From CAYTZH01 sp964442285 (GTDB taxonomy: Bacteria; Myxococcota_A; UBA9160; JAFDET01): 17,105 bases of DNA. The stretch spans positions 1 to 17,105 of the forward strand of contig CAYTZH010000066.1 in NCBI GenBank assembly GCA_964442285.1, given 5' to 3'. Positions 1 through 5,942 of the stretch are shown piece by piece. The notes under the pieces are model-generated. The model searched no databases. It was not told where the DNA came from and saw only the letters and a program-made list of their open reading frames with translations. Both the position numbers and the translations under genes were made by a program. Position 1 is the stretch's first letter. Every line of letters starts with the position of its first letter.

Positions 1-45
1 ACTGCAAATCCCTGATCCCCGGTTCGAATCCGGGCGGCGCCTCCA
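1..45 (+). tRNA. tRNA-Cys(GCA), 3' part, cut by the window edge
   Basis: This is the 3' half of a tRNA. The anticodon loop CTGCAAA lies at 2-8, with GCA at 4-6. The T arm is CCCGG (18-22), loop TTCGAAT (23-29) and CCGGG (30-34), a perfect 5-bp stem. The acceptor 3' strand CGGCGCC is at 35-41, followed by discriminator T42 and an encoded CCA at 43-45. The GCA anticodon and U73 discriminator are the identity elements of tRNA-Cys. The 5' half (acceptor 5' strand and D arm) lies outside the window. No T-rich terminator follows; a run of G tracts begins about 30 bases downstream. Confidence 0.93.
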
Positions 46-77
46 GCTATCTCGCCGGGTCGAGCCGCGGAGCCCTC

Positions 78-106
78 GGGACCGGGGGGCCGGGGGGCCG
101 GGGGGG
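78..106 (+). repeat. G-tract array (GGGGGGCC repeats), possible G-quadruplex
   Basis: Four G tracts lie close together on the plus strand: GGG at 78-80, GGGGGG at 84-89, GGGGGG at 92-97 and GGGGGGG at 100-106. The loops between them are only 2-3 bases. This fits the intramolecular G-quadruplex pattern. It is also a short tandem repeat of the 8-mer GGGGGGCC. It lies between the tRNA-Cys end and the 3' end of the minus-strand gene at 131-493, so it could affect transcript ends on either side. The fold is predicted, not shown. Confidence 0.6.
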
Positions 107-130
107 CAGGCTCCACCTGAAGAGTGCGTT

Positions 131-493
131 TCAAGAAGCGGCCTGACGGGCGGCGCGCACTTCGACGGTGACCAGAGCCATTACGATGACGATCTCGCCC
201 AGAAAGTATGCAACGCCGAGCCAGGTGAGCGAGGCCCGCAGGTAGACGACGAGGCTCAAGGTCACCACGCAGTACAGGGTGTTGGCAGTGGCGATGCCGA
301 GCAGGAACGCGGGTCCGCTCGCGCGCACGAAACACGAAAGCGAATACGCGGCGAAGCCTACGGCCACCAAAGCAAGCGGGACCAAGACCCTCCTCGGCAT
401 ACCGAAGGCGGACTCGAACTGCGTCAACACGAGTCCGAGCATCATCGCGGTGGCCACCGCACCCAAGGCGTCGATCAAGAAGAGTCGCTTCAT
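131..493 (-). CDS. Small four-helix integral membrane protein, conserved hypothetical
   Basis: The protein has 120 residues and is almost entirely hydrophobic. About four transmembrane segments can be seen, near residues 8-24, 35-57, 61-84 and 91-110, separated by short charged turns. It begins with MKRLFLIDALGA and ends with a basic RAARQAAS tail. The start at 493 has an AGGAAGG Shine-Dalgarno-like stretch just upstream. I do not know a function; proteins of this general type occur next to Crp/Fnr regulators. It lies 80 bp downstream of such a regulator on the same strand, and an FNR-type palindrome (557-572) sits 64 bp before its start. It may therefore be a target of that regulator. No catalytic motif is visible. 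Confidence 0.75.
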   Translation of the reverse strand: MKRLFLIDALGAVATAMMLGLVLTQFESAFGMPRRVLVPLALVAVGFAAYSLSCFVRASGPAFLLGIATANTLYCVVTLSLVVYLRASLTWLGVAYFLGEIVIVMALVTVEVRAARQAAS

Positions 494-556
494 CGCCAGA
501 TCACCTTCCTGCCTGTGGACGATGAAGGCGAGGTAGCGGGTTCACCCGAGCTGCGC

Positions 557-572
557 TTTGACGTGGGTCAAA
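557..572. promoter_or_regulatory. FNR/DNR-type operator palindrome upstream of the membrane protein gene
   Basis: TTTGACGTGGGTCAAA is a perfect 6-4-6 inverted repeat. It matches the FNR-family pattern TTGAY-N4-RTCAA. It lies directly after the stop codon of the Crp/Fnr regulator and is centred about 71 bp before the ATG of the membrane protein gene. That placement would suit activation of a promoter lying 20-40 bp before the ATG. The adjacent regulator carries the E-x-x-S-R recognition-helix signature that reads TTGA-type half sites in FNR, so it is the natural candidate to bind here. Confidence 0.6.
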
Positions 573-573
573 A

Positions 574-1107
574 TCAACGCTGTCCGCGCACGCGACTCAG
601 CGTTTCTTGCGTCATGCCGAGGTAGGAGGCGATGTGGCCGAGGCCGACTCGCTGCGTGATGCCCGGATAACGCTCGAGCAAATGGTCGTAGCGCTCCTTG
701 GCCGACAAGAAGAGCATCCCCTCGAAGCGTTCGACCAGGTCGACGTAGAGAGCCAGTGTGACCTGTCGAGCCAGGCGCTCGTGCTGGGGATGTCGAGCCA
801 GGAAGTCTTCCAGCGCTGCGTACTCGAGCGCGAAGAACTCGCTGTCCTCGAGCGCCTCGATCCCGTAGCGGCTCGGCCGGTCGTAGACGATGCTGTCGAT
901 GGCGCCGACGATGCCGTTTTCGAGGGCGAAGTAGGCGGTGACGTCCTTCGTCTTGACCCGGTGGAACGAACGGAGCAGCCCTGATGTGACGAGATAGAGA
1001 CTCGCCCCGTGGTCGCCGGGCAGCTGCAGGTAGGTGGATTTGGCTGCAGCTCTTCGGCGCAGGATCGGCCCGAAGGTCGCTATCGCGGCTTGGATGAGGT
1101 CGTGCAT
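574..1107 (-). CDS. Crp/Fnr-family transcriptional regulator
   Basis: The protein has 177 residues, short for this family (usually 190-250). The N-terminal part (about 15-110) is a cNMP-binding-like beta roll with the typical stretch LPGDHGASLYLVTSGLLRSF. A dimer helix follows around 110-140. The C-terminal winged helix carries the segment GLGHIASYLGMTQETLSRVR; its recognition helix reads E168-T-L-S171-R172, the E-x-x-S-R motif of FNR. There is no cysteine at all, so it cannot hold an FNR-type iron-sulfur cluster, and the ligand is unknown. The protein stops right after the recognition helix, as in many short Crp-like regulators. It likely controls the downstream membrane protein through the palindrome at 557-572. 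Confidence 0.85.
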   Translation of the reverse strand: MHDLIQAAIATFGPILRRRAAAKSTYLQLPGDHGASLYLVTSGLLRSFHRVKTKDVTAYFALENGIVGAIDSIVYDRPSRYGIEALEDSEFFALEYAALEDFLARHPQHERLARQVTLALYVDLVERFEGMLFLSAKERYDHLLERYPGITQRVGLGHIASYLGMTQETLSRVRGQR

Positions 1108-1282
1108 GACGCCCGCCTCAAGCAGCGGTAGGCGTCGGTCGTGCTCACCGCCGCGTCGTGCTCGAGCTCGAAATCCGTGATTCCTGCATCGATTGGCCGA
1201 GAATAGCCCAGTGCCGCCCGGCCGCGGCGGTGCGCCAACCGGGCAGCAACGTTCCCTCGTGACCCGTTCGAGAACCAGTGCG

Positions 1283-1312
1283 ACCCGACCGGCCGCTGCC
1301 GACCGGTCGGGT
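1283..1312. repeat. Perfect 10-bp inverted repeat (hairpin) between two minus-strand genes
   Basis: ACCCGACCGG at 1283-1292 and CCGGTCGGGT at 1303-1312 are exact reverse complements around a 10-base spacer. The hairpin lies 36 bp past the stop of the minus-strand gene at 1349-1978. It could act as a transcript end or an RNA 3' stabiliser. No T run follows on either strand, so it is not a classical intrinsic terminator. Confidence 0.5.
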
Positions 1313-1348
1313 GCATCTGGAACCGCGTCCGCCGAAGAGAGATCGGAG

Positions 1349-1978
1349 CTAGGCGATCTTCCGCGACAGCATTCCGACGCCCGACCCCGAGACGAAGAGA
1401 TCCTTCGACTCGCCGAGGCGCTGGATGTACCCCGGATCGATGTTGATCTTCCTTCCCGCTTCCTCGACCTGGGCGAGGGACTGGGCGTAGGAGATCCACG
1501 AGAGCGTTCCGTAGGGTCCGAAGTTCGAGCTCAGCACCACGATCGGAAGCCCGCTCAGGTTGGACGCGTAGTCCGCGAGCCCGACCGCCCAGGCGACGGC
1601 GGCTCCCACCTGGCTCACCTCCATCGACGCGGTCACCACGCTTGCAACCGGCGGCGGGGTGTCCACCTCGCCGGCGACGTGGACGGCCTCGCCCAGCCGG
1701 TCCTCCGCATTCCCGATGAAGTACTCCGCCCCGCTCTCCACCTTCTTCAGGTAATCGTCCGATCTCAGCAGCTCGTCCACGCTCTCCAGCGACGCCGCGT
1801 AGGAGTCCGTGCGGTAGGCCCAGCTGAGCGTGCCCTGGGGCGCGCCCTGGAGCACCTGGTAGAGGGAGATGCCGAGGTCGGACTTCTTGTTGATGAACTC
1901 GGTGATGGACGTGGCGAACGCCATGGCCTTGCGGGTGTGTGCCGGGTTCACGAGCACCCGTCGCGTGAAGATGTACAT
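1349..1978 (-). CDS. Unrecognised protein with two similar halves (ferredoxin-like/dimeric alpha-beta barrel type)
   Basis: I place the start at ATG 1978 (MYIFTRRVLVNPAH), which has GAGAGG about 8 bases upstream. The open frame runs further up to 2083, but that part is low-complexity and has no good start site. The product has 209 residues and no signal peptide or membrane helix. The two halves resemble each other. GTLSW occurs at 49-53 and again at 157-161. Each copy is followed by a Ser-rich helix and then by YLKKVESGAEYFIG or YIQRLGESKDLFVSG. This suggests two fused small alpha+beta domains, like NIPSNAP or antibiotic-monooxygenase folds. That fold call is inference and no function can be assigned. 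Confidence 0.7.
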   Translation of the reverse strand: MYIFTRRVLVNPAHTRKAMAFATSITEFINKKSDLGISLYQVLQGAPQGTLSWAYRTDSYAASLESVDELLRSDDYLKKVESGAEYFIGNAEDRLGEAVHVAGEVDTPPPVASVVTASMEVSQVGAAVAWAVGLADYASNLSGLPIVVLSSNFGPYGTLSWISYAQSLAQVEEAGRKINIDPGYIQRLGESKDLFVSGSGVGMLSRKIA

Positions 1979-2413
1979 ACTGGGACCTCTCTCGATGTTG
2001 CGTGCCTGTTGGGAGCCGCGGCGACCGGTTCGATCCGGAAGCCAGGAGCGCCAGGAGGAGGACGGCAACCGAGAAGGGAGCAACCACGCAGGGAGAGCCG
2101 CTGCTGGGGGGAGACGCTACGACTCCTCGCCCAGTCTACTCCCACCCGGGCCGCGCGATCGGAGTTTTTTCGCCTCCGTTGCCCAGTGGCGCTGCTCGCC
2201 GCCGGTCCGAGGTTCGAGCCCCCCCGGGGCGCCAGCGGACGCCGCCGCGGTTCCCGCGCCCCATCTCCTCCAGAGCTTCCACCCGTATCGTGCGAGTGGT
2301 CCGGAGATCGCTTCCATTCCTGGTAGAGTCTCGCGTCGAACAAGGTCGCTTCGAGACCTCCGGGTACGCTTCGTCGTCGCCTGATCCTCACATCGAACCC
2401 CAGGAGATCCTTC
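1979..2413. other. Intergenic region between divergent genes, with a tRNA-like fragment
   Basis: These 435 bp separate the divergent starts at 1978 (minus) and 2414 (plus), so promoters in both directions must lie here. I see no convincing -35/-10 pair. The only clear structures are a T6 run at 2165-2170 and a tRNA-like 3' fragment at 2186-2234. The open frames that cross it are Arg/Pro/Ser-rich and look like GC-driven shadows. Confidence 0.5.
2186..2234 (+). pseudogene. tRNA-like 3' fragment (possible decayed tRNA or integration scar)
   Basis: The segment can be laid out as the 3' part of a tRNA. A 5-bp stem GTGGC/GCCGC (2186-2190, 2198-2202) holds a 7-base loop. A CGGTC variable stretch follows, then CGAGG, the T-loop-like TTCGAGC (2213-2219), CCCCC, an acceptor-like CGGGGCG and CCA at 2232-2234. 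The T stem has two mismatches, the loop lacks U33, and no matching D arm or 5' acceptor strand precedes it. If real, it is a remnant. Chance resemblance in GC-rich DNA is quite possible. Confidence 0.3.
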
Positions 2414-3241
2414 ATGTCGCTCTTCGATGCCTTCCGATTCGACGGGAAGCGCGTGCTCGTCGTGGGCGGCGCCACCGGGATGGGGGCGGCTGCGGCGGAG
2501 CTGGCACTCGACGCCGGCGCCGACGTGGTCGTGATGGACCACGCGGACGTGAAGCTCGCGGGCGTGGAGACGATCCGCGTGAACCTCGCCGAGCAGGCGT
2601 CCATCGATGCCGCCGTGGACGAGTGCGGGGGGCCGGTCCATGTTCTCCTCGCATGCGCGGGCGTCGCGGACGGCACGCCGGGCATCGAGCGGATCAACTT
2701 CGCCGGACACCGCCACCTGATCGATCGCATGATCGCCGACGGGATGCTCGGTCGCGGCGCCGCGATCGGCTTCATCTCCTCGGCGGCCGGCCTCGGCTGG
2801 GAGTCGCAGCTGGAGCAGATCCAGGAGCTGCTCGCGACCCCGGATTTCGAGAGTGCCGCAGCGTGGTTCGTGGAGAACAACAAGGCCAGCTACTTCGACA
2901 CCAAGCAGGCCGTCTGTGCCTACGTGGCCAGCCAGGCCCTCCCCATGCTGAAGCGGGGCATCCGCATCAACGCGCTCTGCCCGGGGCCCACCGACACCCC
3001 GCTGGCGCAGGCGAACAAGGAGCTGTGGCTGGCCGCGGGCGCCGACTACCGGCAGGAGGCTGGTATCGAGACCTCGGAGCCCATGGAGCAGGCCTACCCG
3101 CTGCTGTTCCTGTGCAGTGACGCTGCGATCGCGATCAACGGCGTCACCCTGATCAGCGATGCAGGCTGGCTGAGCTCGGGCCTCACGGGGTCCTTTCCCA
3201 ACGCGACCGCGATCGCCAGGGCGCTCACCGGCAAGCGCTGA
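2414..3241 (+). CDS. SDR-family NAD(P)-dependent dehydrogenase (hydroxysteroid dehydrogenase-like)
   Basis: This is a classical short-chain dehydrogenase of 275 residues with a Rossmann fold. The cofactor loop is G18-G-A-T-G22-M-G24, the AxAG-type motif is ACAG at 80-83, the active-site Asn is N95, Ser is S122/S123, and Tyr and Lys are Y160 and K164 (YFDTK). The segment after the Rossmann core (LCPGPTDTPL) is also typical. The long insert between Ser and Tyr recalls 3-alpha-hydroxysteroid dehydrogenases of the HsdA type, so a bulky alcohol or ketone substrate is plausible but unproven. AGGAGAT precedes the ATG at good spacing. The gene converges on the P450/amidohydrolase pair, with only 29 bp between stop codons, and may act on the same substrate. 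Confidence 0.9.
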   Translation: MSLFDAFRFDGKRVLVVGGATGMGAAAAELALDAGADVVVMDHADVKLAGVETIRVNLAEQASIDAAVDECGGPVHVLLACAGVADGTPGIERINFAGHRHLIDRMIADGMLGRGAAIGFISSAAGLGWESQLEQIQELLATPDFESAAAWFVENNKASYFDTKQAVCAYVASQALPMLKRGIRINALCPGPTDTPLAQANKELWLAAGADYRQEAGIETSEPMEQAYPLLFLCSDAAIAINGVTLISDAGWLSSGLTGSFPNATAIARALTGKR

Positions 3242-3270
3242 GCCGTGTCCCCGCTCTTGGAGAACCTCCG

Positions 3271-4392
3271 CTAGCGGACGAAGCCGTAGAGCTCGCCTGC
3301 GTTGGCGCAGAAGATCTTCCTGCGCTTCTCCGCGTCGATCCCCTGGGACATGGCATTGATCAGGTAGCGGGAGTGGGGCCAGTCGGTGATGTGGTGTGGG
3401 AAGTCGCTGCACCACATCATCGTGTCCACGCCGACCGCGTCGCAGTTCTGGACGCCGAACGGGTCGTTGACAACGCCCACCCTGCAATTGCGCTCGTAGT
3501 ACGCGCTCGGCAGCATCGACAGGTTGACCTCGCACCAGACCCGATTGCGCCGGTAGCGGTCGTCGATCTCCTGCTTGAAGAAGGGGACCCAGCCCGCGCC
3601 CACCTCGCCGCCCACGACCACGAGGCCCGGGAAGCGCTCGAAGACCTCGTTGAAGATGAGCTCGGCGAAGAGCGTGGGCATGCGGCTCATGGTGGTGGCG
3701 AACATCACCAGCTGGGGTGCGCCGCCCTTCTTGGCGGCGACGCGCTTGGTCTGGTGGGTGGCCGGGGTCAGCCCGATGTGCACGTGGATCGGCAGCGAGA
3801 GCTCCTCGGCCTTCGCCCAGAAGCGATCGTCCTCGCGCGAGAGCAGGGCCTCACCGCTCGGCCAGGTGCCGAGACCGACGCCGACGGCGCCCGCGGCCTT
3901 GGCCTGCTCGAGCTCGGAGACGGCGTCTGCGATGCCCGTGGCCGGCATCTGCCAGATGGCGCCGAGGCGCTCGGGGCAGTGGCTCGTCCACTCCGTGATG
4001 AACTCGTTGTAGGCGTGCATGCCGGCGAGGGAGAAACCCGGATCCTGGAGCTTCTGCTGGATGAAGTAGATCATCGTCCGCTGCGGAGGGAAGAAGACCG
4101 CGGCGTCGACGCCGTCCTGGTCCATGAGCTCGAGACGCCCCTTCCAGTCGATGATGCCGGGGTGCATGTCCTCGTAGCGGGCGCCCGTCCAGCGCAACGT
4201 CTCGGGCGTGTGGTTCATGGCGGCGACCAGGCCGAGGGACTCGATGGCCCCGCCCAGGTCCCAGGCGTCGCCACCGTCCTCGTCCTTTACGAGCTTGGGC
4301 GCCCGGTCCTTGTACTTCGACGGGATGAACCGGTCCCACAGGTCCGGGGGCTCGATCACGTGCTGGTCACAGTCGATGAGTCGGTACTCCAT
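3271..4392 (-). CDS. Amidohydrolase_2 (ACMSD-like TIM barrel) family protein
   Basis: The start is ATG 4392 (MEYRLIDCDQHVIEP), with AGGAGAT 8 bases upstream; the product has 373 residues. The opening D9-Q-H11-V-I-E14-P is the amidohydrolase_2 signature, in which the second metal-binding residue of the HxH motif is often Glu. Other likely metal or catalytic residues are in HVHIG (middle of the protein) and SDFPHH (329-334, Asp330). The family includes metal-dependent decarboxylases and hydrolases of aromatic or cyclic acids. The gene starts 26 bp after the P450 stop on the same strand, so the two are very likely cotranscribed. A hydrolysis or decarboxylation step after P450 hydroxylation is a reasonable inference. 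The substrate is unknown. Confidence 0.88.
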   Translation of the reverse strand: MEYRLIDCDQHVIEPPDLWDRFIPSKYKDRAPKLVKDEDGGDAWDLGGAIESLGLVAAMNHTPETLRWTGARYEDMHPGIIDWKGRLELMDQDGVDAAVFFPPQRTMIYFIQQKLQDPGFSLAGMHAYNEFITEWTSHCPERLGAIWQMPATGIADAVSELEQAKAAGAVGVGLGTWPSGEALLSREDDRFWAKAEELSLPIHVHIGLTPATHQTKRVAAKKGGAPQLVMFATTMSRMPTLFAELIFNEVFERFPGLVVVGGEVGAGWVPFFKQEIDDRYRRNRVWCEVNLSMLPSAYYERNCRVGVVNDPFGVQNCDAVGVDTMMWCSDFPHHITDWPHSRYLINAMSQGIDAEKRRKIFCANAGELYGFVR

Positions 4393-4418
4393 GGCCCTAT
4401 CTCCTGGTGATGGGTCGT

Positions 4419-5666
4419 TCAGGTACGGCGACGGAAGCGAAGCGGCAGCGCCTCGAGTCCGCGGATGATGAACGTCTCGGCGTAGCGGAGCGCGGTCGGG
4501 TCCACGACCCGGAAATCGTCCAGGCGCGCCAGCAGCCGCTCGAAGCTGACGCGTGCCTCGGCCCGGGCGAGGCTCGCGCCGGGGCAGAAGTGCTCCCCGT
4601 GGCCGAAGGCGATGTTGCGCTTCGCGTTCGGCCGCTTCGGATCGAAGCGGTCCGGATCCTCGAACACGCGCGGATCGCGATTGGCCGCCCCGACGGAACC
4701 CATGACCACGGTCCCGGCCGGGATCTCCACGCCGCCGATCGTCGTGTCCTCCAGGGCCAGCCGGAAGGTGCTCTTGACCGGTCCCTCGAGCCGCAGGCAC
4801 TCCTCCACGAAGTTCGGGATGCCACTCGGATCCGCGCGCAGCTCGTCGGCGAGGGCGGGCTGCTCGGCGAAGACGCGCATGCCGGCGGCCAGCAGGCGTG
4901 CGGTGGTCTCCTGGCCCGCGGCAAAGAAGATCGATGCGAGGCGCACGACGTCCGCGACCTCGGGCAGCGCGCCGTCGGGGTACCGGACCTGCGCGAGACG
5001 CCCCATGACGTCCTCGCTCGGTGCCGCGCGGCGTTCCTCGATGTAGCGGGTGAAGTACGGGGCGAGCATTGCGAAGACCCGGTCGCCGTTGTGCTTGCCC
5101 TCGGGGTTGCCGGCGTTGGCTCCCTGGGGCTCCAGCCAGCCCCGGAACCGTGCGTGGTCCTCGCGCGGGACGCCGAGCAGGTCCGCGATGACGAGCAGCG
5201 TGAAGGGCCGGGCGTAGGCGGCATTGAACTCCACCTCACCGCGGTCTTCGATTTCGTCGATCAGCTCGTCCGCCAGTCGCTCCATGAAGGCCTGGCTCTC
5301 GCGAAGCCGGTTCGGCGTGAAGAGCCTGCCCGCCAGGGCGCGTTCCCGCGTGTGCCGGGGAGGGTCGATGGAGGGCAGCATGTCGTGCATGGGGATCTCG
5401 GCGCGGCGCCGCTCGATGACCTCCGCCCAGCGCTCGCCTGCCTCCGGCCTCGGGAGCGGCACGAGGGGACCGAGGGACGCGACGATGGCGGAGAAGCGAT
5501 CGTGGTCGGCGTACACCTGGAGGACTTCGTCGATGCCCGAGAGGACGACCACGCCCCGGCGGGGCTCGCGCCAGACCGGCCCCTTGTCGCGGACCGCCGC
5601 GTACCAGGGCGTCGGGTCCTGGAGCAGCTCGGGGTCCGTGAAGAAGTCCCGCTCGAGAACGTCCAT
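4419..5666 (-). CDS. Cytochrome P450 (bacterial class I type)
   Basis: The product has 415 residues, a normal length for soluble bacterial P450s. Hallmarks are the C-helix DPPRHTRER (101-109), the oxygen-binding I-helix A250-G-Q-E-T-T255, the K-helix E289-C-L-R292, and the heme loop FGHGEHFCPG at 354-363 with Cys361 as axial ligand. Glu253 replaces the commoner Asp before the Thr pair. Such enzymes need a ferredoxin and a reductase, and neither is encoded here. I chose ATG 5666; an in-frame GTG at 5678 is possible, and neither has a strong ribosome site. The open frame continues upstream without homology. The gene leads the P450-amidohydrolase pair and is divergent from the operon that starts at 5943. 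Confidence 0.93.
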   Translation of the reverse strand: MDVLERDFFTDPELLQDPTPWYAAVRDKGPVWREPRRGVVVLSGIDEVLQVYADHDRFSAIVASLGPLVPLPRPEAGERWAEVIERRRAEIPMHDMLPSIDPPRHTRERALAGRLFTPNRLRESQAFMERLADELIDEIEDRGEVEFNAAYARPFTLLVIADLLGVPREDHARFRGWLEPQGANAGNPEGKHNGDRVFAMLAPYFTRYIEERRAAPSEDVMGRLAQVRYPDGALPEVADVVRLASIFFAAGQETTARLLAAGMRVFAEQPALADELRADPSGIPNFVEECLRLEGPVKSTFRLALEDTTIGGVEIPAGTVVMGSVGAANRDPRVFEDPDRFDPKRPNAKRNIAFGHGEHFCPGASLARAEARVSFERLLARLDDFRVVDPTALRYAETFIIRGLEALPLRFRRRT

Positions 5667-5787
5667 CAGCTGCCGCACCCCTGCGAGCTGTCGAAGGGCG
5701 TCGAGAGGGCGTGGGCCATCTGCTTCACGACGCCGTTGCTGCGGCGGCGGATCGGCTTGGGGGCGGTGGCGCTCCGGGCCATGACGC

Positions 5788-5816
5788 TTGTCAGCATACT
5801 TGCGCGAAAGTAGAAT
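5788..5816 (+). promoter_or_regulatory. Sigma70-type promoter for the 5943-9034 operon
   Basis: TTGTCA (5788-5793) and TAGAAT (5811-5816) each match the -35 and -10 consensus at five of six bases, and the spacer is exactly 17 bp. The predicted start near 5823 would leave a leader of about 120 nt before the CTG start at 5943. The surrounding stretch is more AT-rich than the rest of this region. Confidence 0.6.
5797..5812. promoter_or_regulatory. Dyad operator overlapping the promoter spacer and -10
   Basis: TACTTGCGCGAAAGTA is an inverted repeat: TACTT and AAGTA around a CGCG core. It fills most of the promoter spacer and touches the -10 box, where a bound repressor would block RNA polymerase. 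No regulator gene is adjacent, so the binding protein (TetR or GntR type, for example) is unknown. Confidence 0.4.
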
Positions 5817-5942
5817 AAGCAAACCCTGTCGCGGTCGCGTCGGATTGCGCGAGCAAGATGCCCGTGCTGAAATGATCCTCGTGATCGGTGTTCGACCGCG
5901 GGGAAGCCTCCGCAGCCCTCCCTCGGTGGAGGAGGACTCCCA

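Noticed and set aside
2138..2170. ACTCC/GGAGT hairpin followed by T6, like an intrinsic terminator on the plus strand
   Set aside because: The stem is only 5 bp with an 18-base loop, and no plus-strand gene lies upstream to be terminated.
2117..3535. Minus-strand open frame of 472 codons opposite the SDR gene
   Set aside because: No recognisable motif; it spans the SDR gene, the gap and the amidohydrolase end, which no real gene would fit.
4407..5813. Long plus-strand open frame of 468 codons opposite the P450 gene
   Set aside because: It is antisense to a clear P450 with all hallmarks, is rich in Arg, Glu, Val and Leu without motifs, and is a typical GC-rich shadow frame.
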